Assembly: GCF_016097555.1 (NCBI RefSeq)
Contig: NC_054704.1
Location: 30,072,023 to 30,136,022, forward strand
Length of the DNA: 64,000 bases
Direction of reading: 5' to 3'
From: Gigantopelta aegis
Lineage: Eukaryota > Mollusca > Gastropoda > Neomphalida > Peltospiridae
The notes under the pieces were generated by a model that saw nothing but the letters and a program-made list of their open reading frames with translations, ran no database searches and was not told the origin of the DNA. A program made the translations under genes and the position numbers. Positions 32,212-42,552 of the stretch are shown piece after piece. Positions within the stretch are counted from its first letter, which is position 1. Each line of letters opens with the position of its first letter.

Positions 32212-32564
32212 TTAACAGTGATATGGGATTAAATAAACTTGTATTCATTGCCCAGATAACAAAACCAAACACTGTCAAATTTATATACATCGTAGTATTG
32301 ATAGCTCTAATGTTGGGGTCATTTCGACACTACTGACAGTATGTGAACTCAAATGTTTATTGCTTAAGACAGGGTAGATGACTGAGCAGGTGAGAAATAG
32401 GTTTTCCAGTAGGGGTGACTATTGCGGTCAGTTTTACTATTGCAATAATATTGCGATAGATAAAATACTATTGCAATAGTATTGCAATAGTATTGTGAAT
32501 TGTTAAATCGCTTGATAACAGTAATATGAATAGATATTTCGCAAAACTATTAACCTCAGTCTTA

Positions 32565-33085
32565 CAATATGTATGTATGTATGTATGTATGAATGTGTGT
32601 GTATTACATGTATGAATGTGTGTGTATGTATGTATGAATGTGTGTGTATTACATGTATGAATGTGTGTGTATGTATGTATGAATGTGTGTGTATTACATG
32701 TATGAATGTGTGTGTATGTATGTATGAATGTGTGTGTATTACATGTATGAATGTGTGTGTATTACATGTATGAATGTGTGTGTATGTATGTATGTATGAA
32801 TGTGTGTGTATTACATGTATGAATGTGTGTGTATGTATGTATGTATGAATGTGTGTGTATTACATGTATGAATGTGTGTGTATTACATGTATGAATGTGT
32901 GTGTATTACATGTATGAATGTGTGTGTATGTATGTATGAATGTGTGTGTATTACATGTATGAATGTGTGTGTATTACATGTATGAATGTGTGTGTATGTA
33001 TGTATGAATGTGTGTGTATTACATGTATGAATGTGTGTGTATGTATGTATGTATGAATGTGTGTGTATGTATGTGTGGGTATGTA
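32565..33085. repeat. Minisatellite of TGTGTGTATTACATGTATGAA-type units
   Basis: About 21- and 42-bp units of TGAATGTGTGTGTATTACAT alternate with TATG repeats over 520 bp. The ORF across it is a repeat translation. Confidence 0.9.
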
Positions 33086-33159
33086 TGTATTGATGTATCA
33101 GTATCTGTATCTTGCTTGTATGTCGGGTTTAACTATTATATACATAGATATTAACGCAC

Positions 33160-33408
33160 TGGCGCAGGGGATAATTGAATCCTTTCCGACCTCACAAATT
33201 GTCTTATACCGTTGCTGGGACTCGAACCTGTGGTACTGAATCGCCCGCAACTTGCAGACTTACCACGATATGTTCTGAGCGATCGAGTCATCCTTAAAAC
33301 AGAATGCTCTTTTACTCGACCATATGCATGGGGCCTACACGCTACGCGGTCGATGGCACCGAAACGCCTGCAACTTGCAGACTTGCCACGATACGTTCTG
33401 AGCTATTG
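33160..33408 (-). repeat. tRNA-related SINE-like sequence
   Basis: On the minus strand, GCTCAGAACATATCGTGGTA resembles an A-box region and GGTTCGAGTCCCAGC is a good B box. A second partial head follows at 33361-33408. It does not fold as a complete tRNA. Confidence 0.5.
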
Positions 33409-33415
33409 AGGCATT

Positions 33416-33417
<2 letters not shown>

Positions 33418-33472
<55 letters not shown>

Positions 33473-33476
33473 ATGT
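33418..33476. repeat. (TG)n/(TATG)n microsatellite
   Basis: TG array followed by TATG repeats. Confidence 0.95.
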
Positions 33477-33779
33477 ATTTAAGAATGAATGAACGCACTG
33501 GCTCAGGAATTTTTTAAAAACTAAAAACATTTATTATTTTCTAATTTTGCCCCAGGGATTCGAAACTGATTTTAAATTGACCGTTGTAATATACAAAATA
33601 TAACAGTTTTTCAGTCAGTCTTGTTTTAAATTTATTTGGCTAGTACTATGTTTTGTTTATCAGCCGAATATGATGTATTTGTTTTTAGAAGATTGTTAGA
33701 AAAAGGAATAACAAACAAAAACCGCTAAAAAATGGACTGGTTTAGAGGCTTAGACGCAGGCTTAGACGGCGGGTAGTCG

Positions 33780-34520
33780 TGTGGAGACTAAGATATTCTT
33801 GAGACTTGGATTTTTTCTGTATGCAATAACCGGACGTGCTGATATAGGGTTTTTCATAACAGTTTGCAGATTTAAAAATTCAACATTCATAAGTTTACCA
33901 ATATCAACGCTACGTCGACTGTAAATTATTGGGAAAATTATTTTATCTGCGGCTTTACCAGATTCAACATTGATCCCAAATGGCTGTTTTGTCTGTAATG
34001 TGTATGAATCCAGAAGGCCTCTCGTTTAAGTCTCAAGAGGTCTGTTTCGTCTTTCGAACCAAGTACGAGTATCAGGTGTTGTTCGATTGGAATTATTTCA
34101 AAATTTTCATCTAACGAATGGTCAGGTAGATTGAAGTAATTGGCGACAGCGGTGTCAACTTCATGCCGAATATCATACTAGTGACAAACTGCTCTAATTC
34201 TCAGTTGGTTTTGCGTTTGTCCTACATACTGGGTTTTTTTTACATCAAATACAGGTGATTAGATATACTACATTTTTTTTAAATCACAGTTCATGTCTGT
34301 CAGAATTTGATATTCAATTTTGGTCTGTTGACTTTTGAAAGTCCACTGTGTTTTAAGTAATTTGTGAAGTCTACACCTGGTTTTGTCACAAGTAGTAGAG
34401 GAGCCAGTTCCTATTTGAGGTGGTTGGTTATGCTGAAGTGTGTATGGTTTATAATCTTCAGTTGCGCTAAGGGGATTTTCTAATTCTCGAACAGTTTCAG
34501 ATTTAATTTTTTCTTAAAAA
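33780..34520 (-). pseudogene. Penelope-like retroelement C-terminal fragment (GIY-YIG region)
   Basis: The minus-strand translation shows CDKTRCRLHKLLKTQWTF, then TQYVGQTQNQLRIRA, YDIRHEVDTAVANYFN, LPDHSLDENFEIIPIE and LKREAFWIHTLRQNSHLGSMLN. This order (cysteine knuckle, YVGQT, LR.R, HF..H, E..WI..L) is that of the GIY-YIG endonuclease domain ending Penelope-like element proteins. The frame changes at least twice, and no RT domain lies upstream within the window, so it is a remnant. Confidence 0.75.
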
Positions 34521-34779
34521 CCGTTTTGAATATCTCCTAGGTTTTAAAGCACTACATAAAAGTGAACAAGCTTCATTGAAATTCTGTTTGTTATTCGAAA
34601 GTATGTACATGTATGCATGTATGTATGTATGTATGCATGTATGTGTGTGTGTTTGTGTGAGTGTGCGTGCTTATGTACATATGTTTGTATGCTGTCTTTG
34701 TACTTAGTTATTTGTAATAATGTCACTAGTTAGTAAAATCATGCGTTGGTCGTAGACCATATTTCACTATGCATACTTT

Positions 34780-34900
34780 CGAAACTATCGATAGTTGAGG
34801 CAATAATTGCGATAGTTATCGATAGTTGAATTAACTATCGATGCATTGCTATTGAGGCACTGACTATCGCAGTATATCGATAGTTCGATGTATTGTTACA
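34780..34900. repeat. Cluster of TATCGATA palindromes
   Basis: ACTATCGATAGTT occurs in several phased variants (34787, 34818, 34836, 34875). A related CTATTGCAATAG cluster lies at 32430-32510. This probably belongs to a diverged dispersed repeat. Confidence 0.6.
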
Positions 34901-34921
34901 CCACTATTTTCCAGTGACCGT

Positions 34922-35780
34922 TATTTGTGTTCAATGATTTCCAGGGCATACAGACTTTCACACACACAGACATTCTATTACATTTAAACGAAGCTGGATA
35001 TTATTATGTATATTGTACAGTTCTCTGTGTTGTGTCATTTGTGTTCATTTCCAGTGCATTCAAACCATCACACATATGGAAATTCTGTTACACAAACGTG
35101 TGCGTTTGTAGTAGTTCAGCCGCTTGGTGCACAGGGCACGATAATAACCTGACCTACATTTCACCACTCCACGGCCACAGTAGCGAACTCAACTTCTCAT
35201 TTAATAATTTACATTCTGTAAGTCAACAAACATTTCTCAATATTTCCAGGCTAAAGATTCAAAATCTAGCTTTAGTTTCTAACATTACCGTCATTTCACC
35301 TAAATCCTTTGATGATCTCAAATATCTTAAACATCTAGATTTAAGCTCAAATCCGGTCAGCCTTGAATCGTTAAAAGGAGTTATGCAATCACTTTGGACA
35401 CTACCCGTAAATTTATTATCGTTAGAACAGATGAATCTTGGCAACATGTTGTATGGAGTTATTGCGTTTCTCAACTCTACAACATTAATGGAGATTCACC
35501 TGGAAAACAATGGACTAATACTGTACAGTTAGACACCATTCAAGTACCTGCCCACGCTAAATAAAGTAGCGCTGGACAACAATGTTATATCTCAAATGAT
35601 TACTGACCATTCGCTATCTCTCAAAACCATAAGTTTTAATTATAATAGGCTTTGCACCAAAGACTCTAACCCCCTTCTAACCAGTTTATTTCTGGACTTT
35701 AATGAGATCGAAGAGTTTGAAGGGGCAAATATAGGGTGCTTGAATCATCTCAGAATTTTGACACTACATCACAAAATATA
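34922..35780 (+). pseudogene. Truncated TLR pseudogene at the head of the TLR cluster
   Basis: From about 35006 the translation follows the three intact TLRs: VLCVVSFVFISSAFKPSHIW, FCYTNVCVCSSSAAWCTGH, LNFSFNNLHSVSQQTFLNIS and several LRRs. A TAG (35530) replaces an asparagine codon after LILYS. A short deletion then removes part of an LRR before CTKDSNPLL, and homology ends at the ninth or so LRR. No transmembrane or TIR part exists. The normal ATG context is destroyed by a small deletion. The first 60 bases (34922-34985) are a second, separate copy of the signal-peptide region, so the 5' end is internally duplicated. The conserved upstream block of the intact genes is absent. Confidence 0.85.
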
Positions 35781-35809
35781 AACTCGGATGTCTATAATTG
35801 CATTAATTT

Positions 35810-36058
35810 CATATCAGTCAAATGATCACTTCTCCAGCCGAACAATAACAAGGCGGAAATGTGATAATGGTATAGTGTCTTACGTTGTTTCCTTAAACAC
35901 TTTACAAAGGAAGTGAGTGTTCAAAGAGAGGACATATGTTTATCTTCTTCATAAATATTAATTTACGAGAATTGGAATGAAATAGAAACATTTCATTTAT
36001 TCTTTATCTGTAATGTTTTCATTTATTCTTAAACTGTAAACTGGATATTTACTGTGAA
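35810..36058 (+). promoter_or_regulatory. Conserved upstream block of TLR-A
   Basis: Alignable with 42291-42552 and 50811-51044. Shared words include CATATCAGTCAAATGATCAC, ACAATAACAAGGCGGAAATG and AGGAAGTGA (35908-35916), the latter an ETS-type GGAA site. No TATA box stands out. It probably combines the proximal promoter and 5' UTR, but conservation could also simply reflect the age of the duplication. Confidence 0.6.
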
Positions 36059-38131
36059 ATGGGTTTTCCATTGACAACCCTCTGTGTTTTGTCATTTGTG
36101 TTCATTTCTGGTGCATTCAGACTATCATACATACAGAAATTTTGTTATAAAGACTTGTGCGTTTGTTCCCGTTCAACTGCTTTCTGCACAGGACACGGTG
36201 ACAGTGTGACCTACATTCCACCACTTCCAGGCTACATCACCAGACTCAACTTTTCGTTTAACAATCTACATTATGTAAGTCGACATACATTTCTGAATAT
36301 TTCCACACTGAAAATTAAAAACTTAACTTTAATATCCAACAACATAGTGATTATTTCATCTAATTCCTTTGATAAGTTTAAACAACTTGGATTTTTAGAC
36401 TTAAGTTTAAACCCAGTCGGCCTTGAATCACTGAAAGGATTTTTGCAATCACTTTGGACATCGCCTGTAAATTTCTTGTCGCTGAACGGTATGGGCCTTG
36501 GTGACCAGCTGTATGAAGCGGTCCAATTTCTGAACTCTACAAAATTAACGTTGATTCGCGTTCACAGTAATAATCTTTCATTGTACAATCAAACGTCATT
36601 TAAGCACTTATCTAAGCTAAAAACGGTATATCTGGACTTCAATTTAATATCACGGTTTATTGCTGACTATTCCCCGTCTCTCAAAACTATAAGTCTTACA
36701 CGTAACAGACTTTTAAGAGTTCCGGACTTTTGTACAATGGATACTAATCCCCTTGTCACACATCTATATCTGGACCATAACCAGATCGCCGAGTTTGAAG
36801 GAGAAAATCTAAAGTGTCTGAAACACCTCAAACTACTGTCGCTGGATTCAAATCCTATTAGAGGTTTTCGAACAAATGCCTTTGTAATGCTTCGATCACT
36901 ACAGCTGTTGATACTAAAGAATTTAAATGGACCACTGATGCATATTGAACACTTCGCCTTCAACAACAGTGAACTTGTTTGGATTGATTTAAGGAACAAT
37001 AAACTAATTATGAGTTCAATGAGCCCTCGTATGTTCTGGGGTTGTGTGAATCTAAAGCACCTGTCCATGTCCTACAACAGTTTCAGTTATGTCAGTGACT
37101 CAATGATGGAGAAATTGTTTAACCCTTTAAAAGGACTAATATCACTTGCAATGGGGAATTGTAACATCCGGAGTATACCAAAAGTCGTGACTAAGAACTT
37201 GACCAAACTGAAGTGGCTAACGTTGTTCAAAAATTACATAAAATCGTGGCCACCGGGTACGTTTAACTCTCTGACTTCACTTACTGAATTGTGTCTAATG
37301 GGTAACAGGATTACAAACATAGAGGAAGATGCATTTCCAGCAGAGCTTCGTCATCGTTTGAAGTCCATTAATCTAGCAGAAAATCCATTTGCTTGTACCT
37401 GCGACCTCTTGTGGTTCCTTAACTGGTATAAGACGAACAGGACAATTTTCAAACAGCTTGACCGCTGGTACAAATGTTCTTCACCGTTATCAGTTCAGAC
37501 TGTCCAGCTCAACGATATTCACTTATCAGAACAGAAATGTTTAATTGGGGTGATGGCCACTTTTGTTATTGTTGCTGCAGCATCTTCTGGTGTGCTTCTC
37601 ACTATTATTATTTCAGTGGTTTACCGAAAACGCTGGTCATTGAAACATTATTTGTATATGCGAGGACACAGACAGAGACGTCAACAGGAGATAGACCTAG
37701 ACTATATGTACGATATTTACGTTATCTACAGTGAAGAAGATCTTGGGTGGATTACACAGGAAATGCTTCCCTTTCTTGAAGACACTAAAGGATTAAAACT
37801 TTGTATCCAGCAACGAGATTTTAGTCCAGGAAAAGCGATGGTCGACTGTATAGTAGAAGCAGTGCATTGCAGTCGCGGGTTTATTTTGGTGGCATCCAAC
37901 ACGTTTGTGGAGGACGAATGGTGCCAGTTTCAATTACAGTTAGCTCACAAGCACAACGAGGAACGCGACCTTGACCTCTTGATGGTGATTCTTCTGGAGG
38001 AAGTGGATCAACGTCACATTACCCCAGCACTGTACGCTGTACTCGAGACAAAAGACTACATTAGCTGGCCGGAAGATGACGAAGATAGCGTCACATTTTG
38101 GGAAGATCTTTACCAGGAAATTACCCATTAA
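36059..38131 (+). CDS. Toll-like receptor TLR-A (intronless, 690 aa)
   Basis: Signal peptide (about 1-20: MGFPLTTLCVLSFVFISGAF), a cysteine-bearing N-terminal cap (KFCYKDLCVCSRSTAFC), about 15 leucine-rich repeats to about residue 450, a single LRR C-terminal cap (NPFACTCDLLWFLNWY...YKCSSP), one transmembrane helix (about 496-520) followed by basic KRWSLKHY, and a TIR domain (about 550-688). TIR box 1 is YDIYVIYS (551-558), box 2 is RDFSPG (586-591) with the BB-loop proline at 590, and box 3 is FW (680-681). This single-cysteine-cluster layout is the vertebrate-like TLR type common in molluscs; such proteins signal through MyD88-type adaptors. The ligand is unknown. Two similar genes follow downstream. 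The start is fixed by the shared signal peptide. Confidence 0.95.
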   Translation: MGFPLTTLCVLSFVFISGAFRLSYIQKFCYKDLCVCSRSTAFCTGHGDSVTYIPPLPGYITRLNFSFNNLHYVSRHTFLNISTLKIKNLTLISNNIVIISSNSFDKFKQLGFLDLSLNPVGLESLKGFLQSLWTSPVNFLSLNGMGLGDQLYEAVQFLNSTKLTLIRVHSNNLSLYNQTSFKHLSKLKTVYLDFNLISRFIADYSPSLKTISLTRNRLLRVPDFCTMDTNPLVTHLYLDHNQIAEFEGENLKCLKHLKLLSLDSNPIRGFRTNAFVMLRSLQLLILKNLNGPLMHIEHFAFNNSELVWIDLRNNKLIMSSMSPRMFWGCVNLKHLSMSYNSFSYVSDSMMEKLFNPLKGLISLAMGNCNIRSIPKVVTKNLTKLKWLTLFKNYIKSWPPGTFNSLTSLTELCLMGNRITNIEEDAFPAELRHRLKSINLAENPFACTCDLLWFLNWYKTNRTIFKQLDRWYKCSSPLSVQTVQLNDIHLSEQKCLIGVMATFVIVAAASSGVLLTIIISVVYRKRWSLKHYLYMRGHRQRRQQEIDLDYMYDIYVIYSEEDLGWITQEMLPFLEDTKGLKLCIQQRDFSPGKAMVDCIVEAVHCSRGFILVASNTFVEDEWCQFQLQLAHKHNEERDLDLLMVILLEEVDQRHITPALYAVLETKDYISWPEDDEDSVTFWEDLYQEITH

Positions 38132-38149
38132 ATGGTTAATGAGATTTGG

Positions 38150-38310
38150 GTTGTCAGAAGCAAGACAGCTGTTGAAATCTGACTACACCCCACTTTTAAA
38201 AGCATAGAAACAATGTGAAATGCCCTGGACGGTACCTAACAGGGCCCAGACCACGTTTCTCGCTAAGTATTTCGATGCCTTCCTTTGTCAATATTAGTCT
38301 CACTTTACAC
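38150..38310 (+). repeat. TLR-A 3' flank shared with TLR-B
   Basis: GCATAGAAACAATGTGAAAT and TTCGATGCCTTCCTTTG are matched at 44935-45055 behind TLR-B. The duplicated unit therefore extends beyond the coding sequence. Confidence 0.7.
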
Positions 38311-39652
38311 CTCGCCCACTTATTTCAAAATGGCTACCAAAAAAACCTAAACAATTCCTTTTCTGTGTGAAGTTTTTGATTATATTACACAAGGGTAGAG
38401 ACAAGAGAGAATTACGAAAGCTAGTTAAACGTATATATTAATGAGATCTGAATATGTTTGTTGAAGATTTTTGGCAATCGAAACAATAGAAAGCAGATTT
38501 CTTGGCATTTACTGCAGAGGTTATGTATCACCACTGTCTTGCCCTATTGCAGCAGACAAATTGGCATAGATGCATACAGACTCTCCACATTCAGCTTTTC
38601 AACAGGAACTGTGAATACTCTCAGATGATTTTCTTACATCGCAGTTTCGAGTCATTACTGTGCCATTGTATAGCCATGCTACCTAGAGCAGTTTCCCTCT
38701 CATTCACCATATCATCTTGTGCTGCAGAGCAATCTGAACCATGATCAATGATGTTCAGTTTAGTCTTGGGAATCCGTTTTTATCATTCTTGGCTTCCGTG
38801 TCTTGATAATGCATATATACTTTGCCACTGTATTTTGTCAACCATGAGGATTGCTTCCTAATAAACAAACATCTCGATTTCGAAAATACACCAAGCAATG
38901 ATCAGTGGCAAAACAATTTAAACACGGTATATGAGAATGATTCATAAAAACTCTTCACTTTCATTCTTCTCGTTTCACTGTGCTGAAGTGCGTCTGCATA
39001 GCAATTGTATTACGTTTTTGTTCCTCAACATACACAGAAAACTGCGTGAAAGCTTAGCTATCAAACACCCACATTTCAAAGTAAAACAGGACATTTGGCT
39101 GAACAAACACAATACATTGCTGATTTAGAAGGACATAAGGGAGTAGTAGCATGACTCCACATGGAATAGTTACTGGTGAGAACTGTAAACAGCAACGTGA
39201 AATTATTGCTTTCATTTGCTGTATGCAAATGTCCTTTCAGGCTGTAATATTGCTTCTGTGACGTAGTAGATTGAGAAAGCAATAATCATTAAAGTTCTGT
39301 CTGACTTATATTATTATAATAAATTAATAAATTCGGGGACTTAGATGCTGATACCAGAGAACCTATATCATTTGTTGCCATTTTTTAAGGTAGTATAATA
39401 AAAGAGTGCCTCTCAAACAGTTGAAGTGATTGATGGATGAAATGAATTGAAAGAAAAAGTCACTGTTGAGAAAGTGGTGCGTGAACATTTTTAAACATCC
39501 ATATGGAAACCAGCCTACACACTCATGCAGATACCACATGTTTTGGTTGGTAAAAACACTAGTATGGAGAACCTACAGCACTTTCTCCAGTAACTAGTCC
39601 ATGTAGAGTGAAGATAGCACACCTTAAGTCATGTAGTAACATTTGACAGCTA
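38311..39652. other. Intergenic DNA between TLR-A and the MITE, no gene
   Basis: Only short random ORFs and no recognised repeat. Confidence 0.5.
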
Positions 39653-39656
39653 TTAA

Positions 39657-40344
39657 AGGGACATTCTTGAGTTTGCTGCATTGTAAGATGTTTTTGACTA
39701 ATACAATATTTCTACGATTATACTTACGGGGCGGGACGTAGCCCAGTGGTACAGCGCTCACTCCATGCGCGGTCGGTCCAGGCACGATCCCTGTCGGTGG
39801 ACCCATTGGCCTATTTCTCGTTCAAGCCAGTGCACCACGACTGGTATATCAAAGGCCGTGGTATGTACTACCCTGTCTGTGGGATGGTGCATATACAAGA
39901 TCTCTTGCTGCTAATCGAAAAGAGTAGCCCATGAAGTGGCGACAGCGAGTTTCCTCTCTCATTATCTGTGTGGTCCTTAACCATATGTTTGACGCCATAT
40001 AACCGTAAATAAAATGTGTTGAGTGCGTCGTTAAATAAAACATTTCTTTCTTTGATTAAACTTACATATTAAATATATTTTCTTGTTTAGAATATCAGTG
40101 TCTGTATACTCAATGTCTTTCTGGTCGTCTTAATATTTGTAAGAAGCCCAAACTGGATTTTGTCTTCAACTAATTTCATACGTACGAAAAAACTATATTT
40201 TAGGAAATATAATTAAATGTAACCTAGTACAAATATTAGAACGATCAGAAACACTTTTAATATACAGCCACTAATTACAATCGTTAAAAAGTCTCTGTTA
40301 GTAAATAACATCTTAAAAATTGCAGCAAACTCAGGAATGTCCCT
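39657..40344. mobile_element. TTAA-flanked MITE, second copy, interrupted by a SINE
   Basis: Same family as 31830-32211: ends AGGGACATTC / GAATGTCCCT, TTAA at 39653-39656 and 40345-40348, and the same interior. Without the 326-bp SINE it would be about 350 bp. Confidence 0.88.
39728..40053 (+). repeat. SINE family II, full-length, nested in the MITE
   Basis: Runs from GGGGCGGGACGTAGCCCAGT to ATTTCTTTCTTT, flanked by GATTATACTTAC (39716-39727) and GATTAAACTTAC (40054-40065). This 12-bp target duplication with one difference gives exact borders. The 3' half carries GTCGTTAAATAAAACATTTC. Confidence 0.92.
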
Positions 40345-40508
40345 TTAACACACGTTTATGTGTGAAAACCACCAATCATTGGGTGATGTATCTTGAAACT
40401 GGATACTTTTTTGCTGGGCGCTAATCCTATTGTTGCTATTTCTATCCTGCTTTGTTCTTTAAATAATAGCGGCGGGATTGTTTGACAGGCACAAGCATAT
40501 ATGAAAGT

Positions 40509-40642
40509 TAAAGTTTGTTTTGTTTAGAGCACATTTATTTATTAGTCATTGGCTATTGGATATCAAACATTTGGTAATTTTGACATATTATAGTCTTAGA
40601 AAGGAAACCCACAGCAAGGGATCTTTTATATGCACCATCCTA
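40509..40642 (-). repeat. SINE family II 3' fragment
   Basis: The minus strand contains GGATGGTGCATATAAAAGAT through to the GATATCCAATAGCCAATGAC tail type; the head is missing. Confidence 0.75.
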
Positions 40643-40834
40643 CCAATCTAATTAAAATTAGCTCCACTATTACATGTGGATCTAACAGCAGCCCGTTGGA
40701 GCTCATGTCCAGTTGACCTTTCATTCGACCAATCAAAACCTTACTTGCAAAATCATACCAGTGATTTGAAAAGAATTTGAAAACATTCGGGATTATGCCG
40801 AGGGTATACGAAATAATTCGGGTGAATTACGAAG
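40643..40834 (+). repeat. MITE, uninterrupted reference copy
   Basis: CAATCTAATTAAAATTAGCT through CAGTGATTTGAAAAGAATTT to GGGTGAATTACGAAGTA. This copy defines the empty target site of the unit inserted at 29515. Confidence 0.75.
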
Positions 40835-40860
40835 TAGACAGGCGGTGCAGGAAGGATGAA

Positions 40861-41148
40861 TGAATGTTTAACGACACCCCAGCACGAAAAATACATCGGC
40901 TATTGGGTGCCAAACTATGGTAATGCAAACAAATAAAGTGATTATCAACATCAATATAAAAATTCAAGATTTAAATAAAAACAGTGTAAAGAACTGTGCA
41001 AAAATACAAATATCACAAATAGATACTGACTTTTACTCAAAATTTCAATTGTATCTCGAAGAAAACAAGGGGATTTGTGCTGTATTGGCCATTCTCAAAG
41101 ATAATGTTACACCCCTGCACCACGGTGAGGTTACAGCACGCGCAGGGG
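40861..41148 (-). repeat. SINE-like repeat family III, second copy
   Basis: Reverse complement of the 6877 copy over its length, flanked by AGGAAGGATGAA (40849-40860 and 41149-41160). Confidence 0.88.
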
Positions 41149-41160
41149 AGGAAGGATGAA

Positions 41161-42290
41161 GTAATCTTGTACCGTGCCCGCATATTTGACGTATTTATTT
41201 ATTTTAACCCTCTAGTGCACAAGTACTCAAAATAAATACCAAAAAGTATCATATTCATTCAACTTACAGGTGTTAGTGTACATTGAACACTTCCGTGTTG
41301 ATTTTTGAATTTTTATAAATTTGTATAGACTTTTAATAATGTAGCATATCTGCTACTTTGGGCATTTAAGATTAATTCACTTTGGAAAATACATCATTAG
41401 GGCATATATAATATATAATTATCTATCAAAAATAATCATTAGTCCAAGAATATAAGGTGACATATTTTTTGGTCTCAGAAACTTGATAGAAAGTAAGTTG
41501 GCTCCGTGCCCCTTTTTTTGAAGAAAACGTTTGCCTTCGTGCCCCTCCAACTTGCCTTGGTGCCCTAATTTTTGTTATTAAACCGAAGGCAAACTTGCCG
41601 TCCCCCAAAATGTTTTTAATTCGACCCCTGCTGATGCATATATTAAGACCTTTCCCTATATATATTAATAATTTATTCTTACAGAACAAAATGACAGACA
41701 AATGATAAACAGACGTAGTAGATAATTAAACACGAAAGTAAATAGTTAAGATTCGAGATTAAGTTCAATAGCTGCAGGTTAGAAAGAAAACCGAGTGACA
41801 GAGAAATAGAATGGAGATAGAAACATGAACCAGTTAAGTTTCAAATTATTTACTGATCTCAATAAAGTCATGGGTGGTTTTAATAATGTTTATATTTTGC
41901 TGGTTAAGCACAGATAACCAAATAATAGAATATTACAGATGAGATGTAAATAGTTCTATAAATGGCGTAGCACTCTGGACAGACTGTTAGGAGATGCATT
42001 ATTGCATAATTTTCGTGATGAAGGAAAGAAGGAATTAGCAAAGAGCTTAATGTTACAAAACGAAGTACTCAAGTGATCAGCATTACATAAAAAAGTAACA
42101 GATTGGTTTCAGTGACGCGACATTGTACTTGAAGAATTAAATAAGTGGGCAAAACGTTATATGACAGTTTATACATCAAACATAATGTGTGTCGTTTATA
42201 CATTGTCTCTAATGATGCGAAATCGGTTTCTTTATAAAGGTGGTGTAAGGTTCCCCTGACAGCACCACATATTGTTCTAAGAGCATTCTC
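41161..42290. other. Intergenic DNA upstream of TLR-B, no gene
   Basis: No supported ORF. The stretch 41490-41640 has internally repetitive CCGTGCCCC/TTGCC words. Confidence 0.5.
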
Positions 42291-42552
42291 TTCATATTGG
42301 TCAAAGGATCACTTATCCAACCGAACAATAACAAGGCGGAAGTGTGATAATGGTGTAGTGTCTGACTTAATTTCCTTAAATGCTTGACAGAGGAAGTGAG
42401 TTTTCATAGACTTTATTTATGAGAGCCCGAGAGGACATATGGTTATCTTGTATAATTATATCAATCACGGATTTACGATAACTCGTCTTTCAATAGAAAA
42501 TATTTTCATTTGTTCAGTAACTTGCGTATTTAAAACTGGACATAACTGAGAA
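42291..42552 (+). promoter_or_regulatory. Conserved upstream block of TLR-B
   Basis: Same block as at TLR-A: GTCAAAGGATCACTTATCCA, ACAATAACAAGGCGGAAGTG, AGGAAGTGA (42391-42399) and GAGAGGACATATG. It contains a 20-30-bp insertion relative to A and C. Confidence 0.6.

Noticed and set aside
32573-32773. Cys/Met/Val-rich repeat peptide
   Set aside because: It is a translation of the TGTGTGTATTACATG minisatellite; the repeat unit length is a multiple of three.
33215-33290. A genuine tRNA gene on the minus strand
   Set aside because: The B box is good but the cloverleaf cannot be completed and a second partial head follows, so it was called SINE-like.
36667-37068. Minus-strand ORFs inside the TLR genes (also 43137-43400, 51575-51985, 52220-52489)
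   Set aside because: They are shadows of the TLR coding strand caused by biased codon use.
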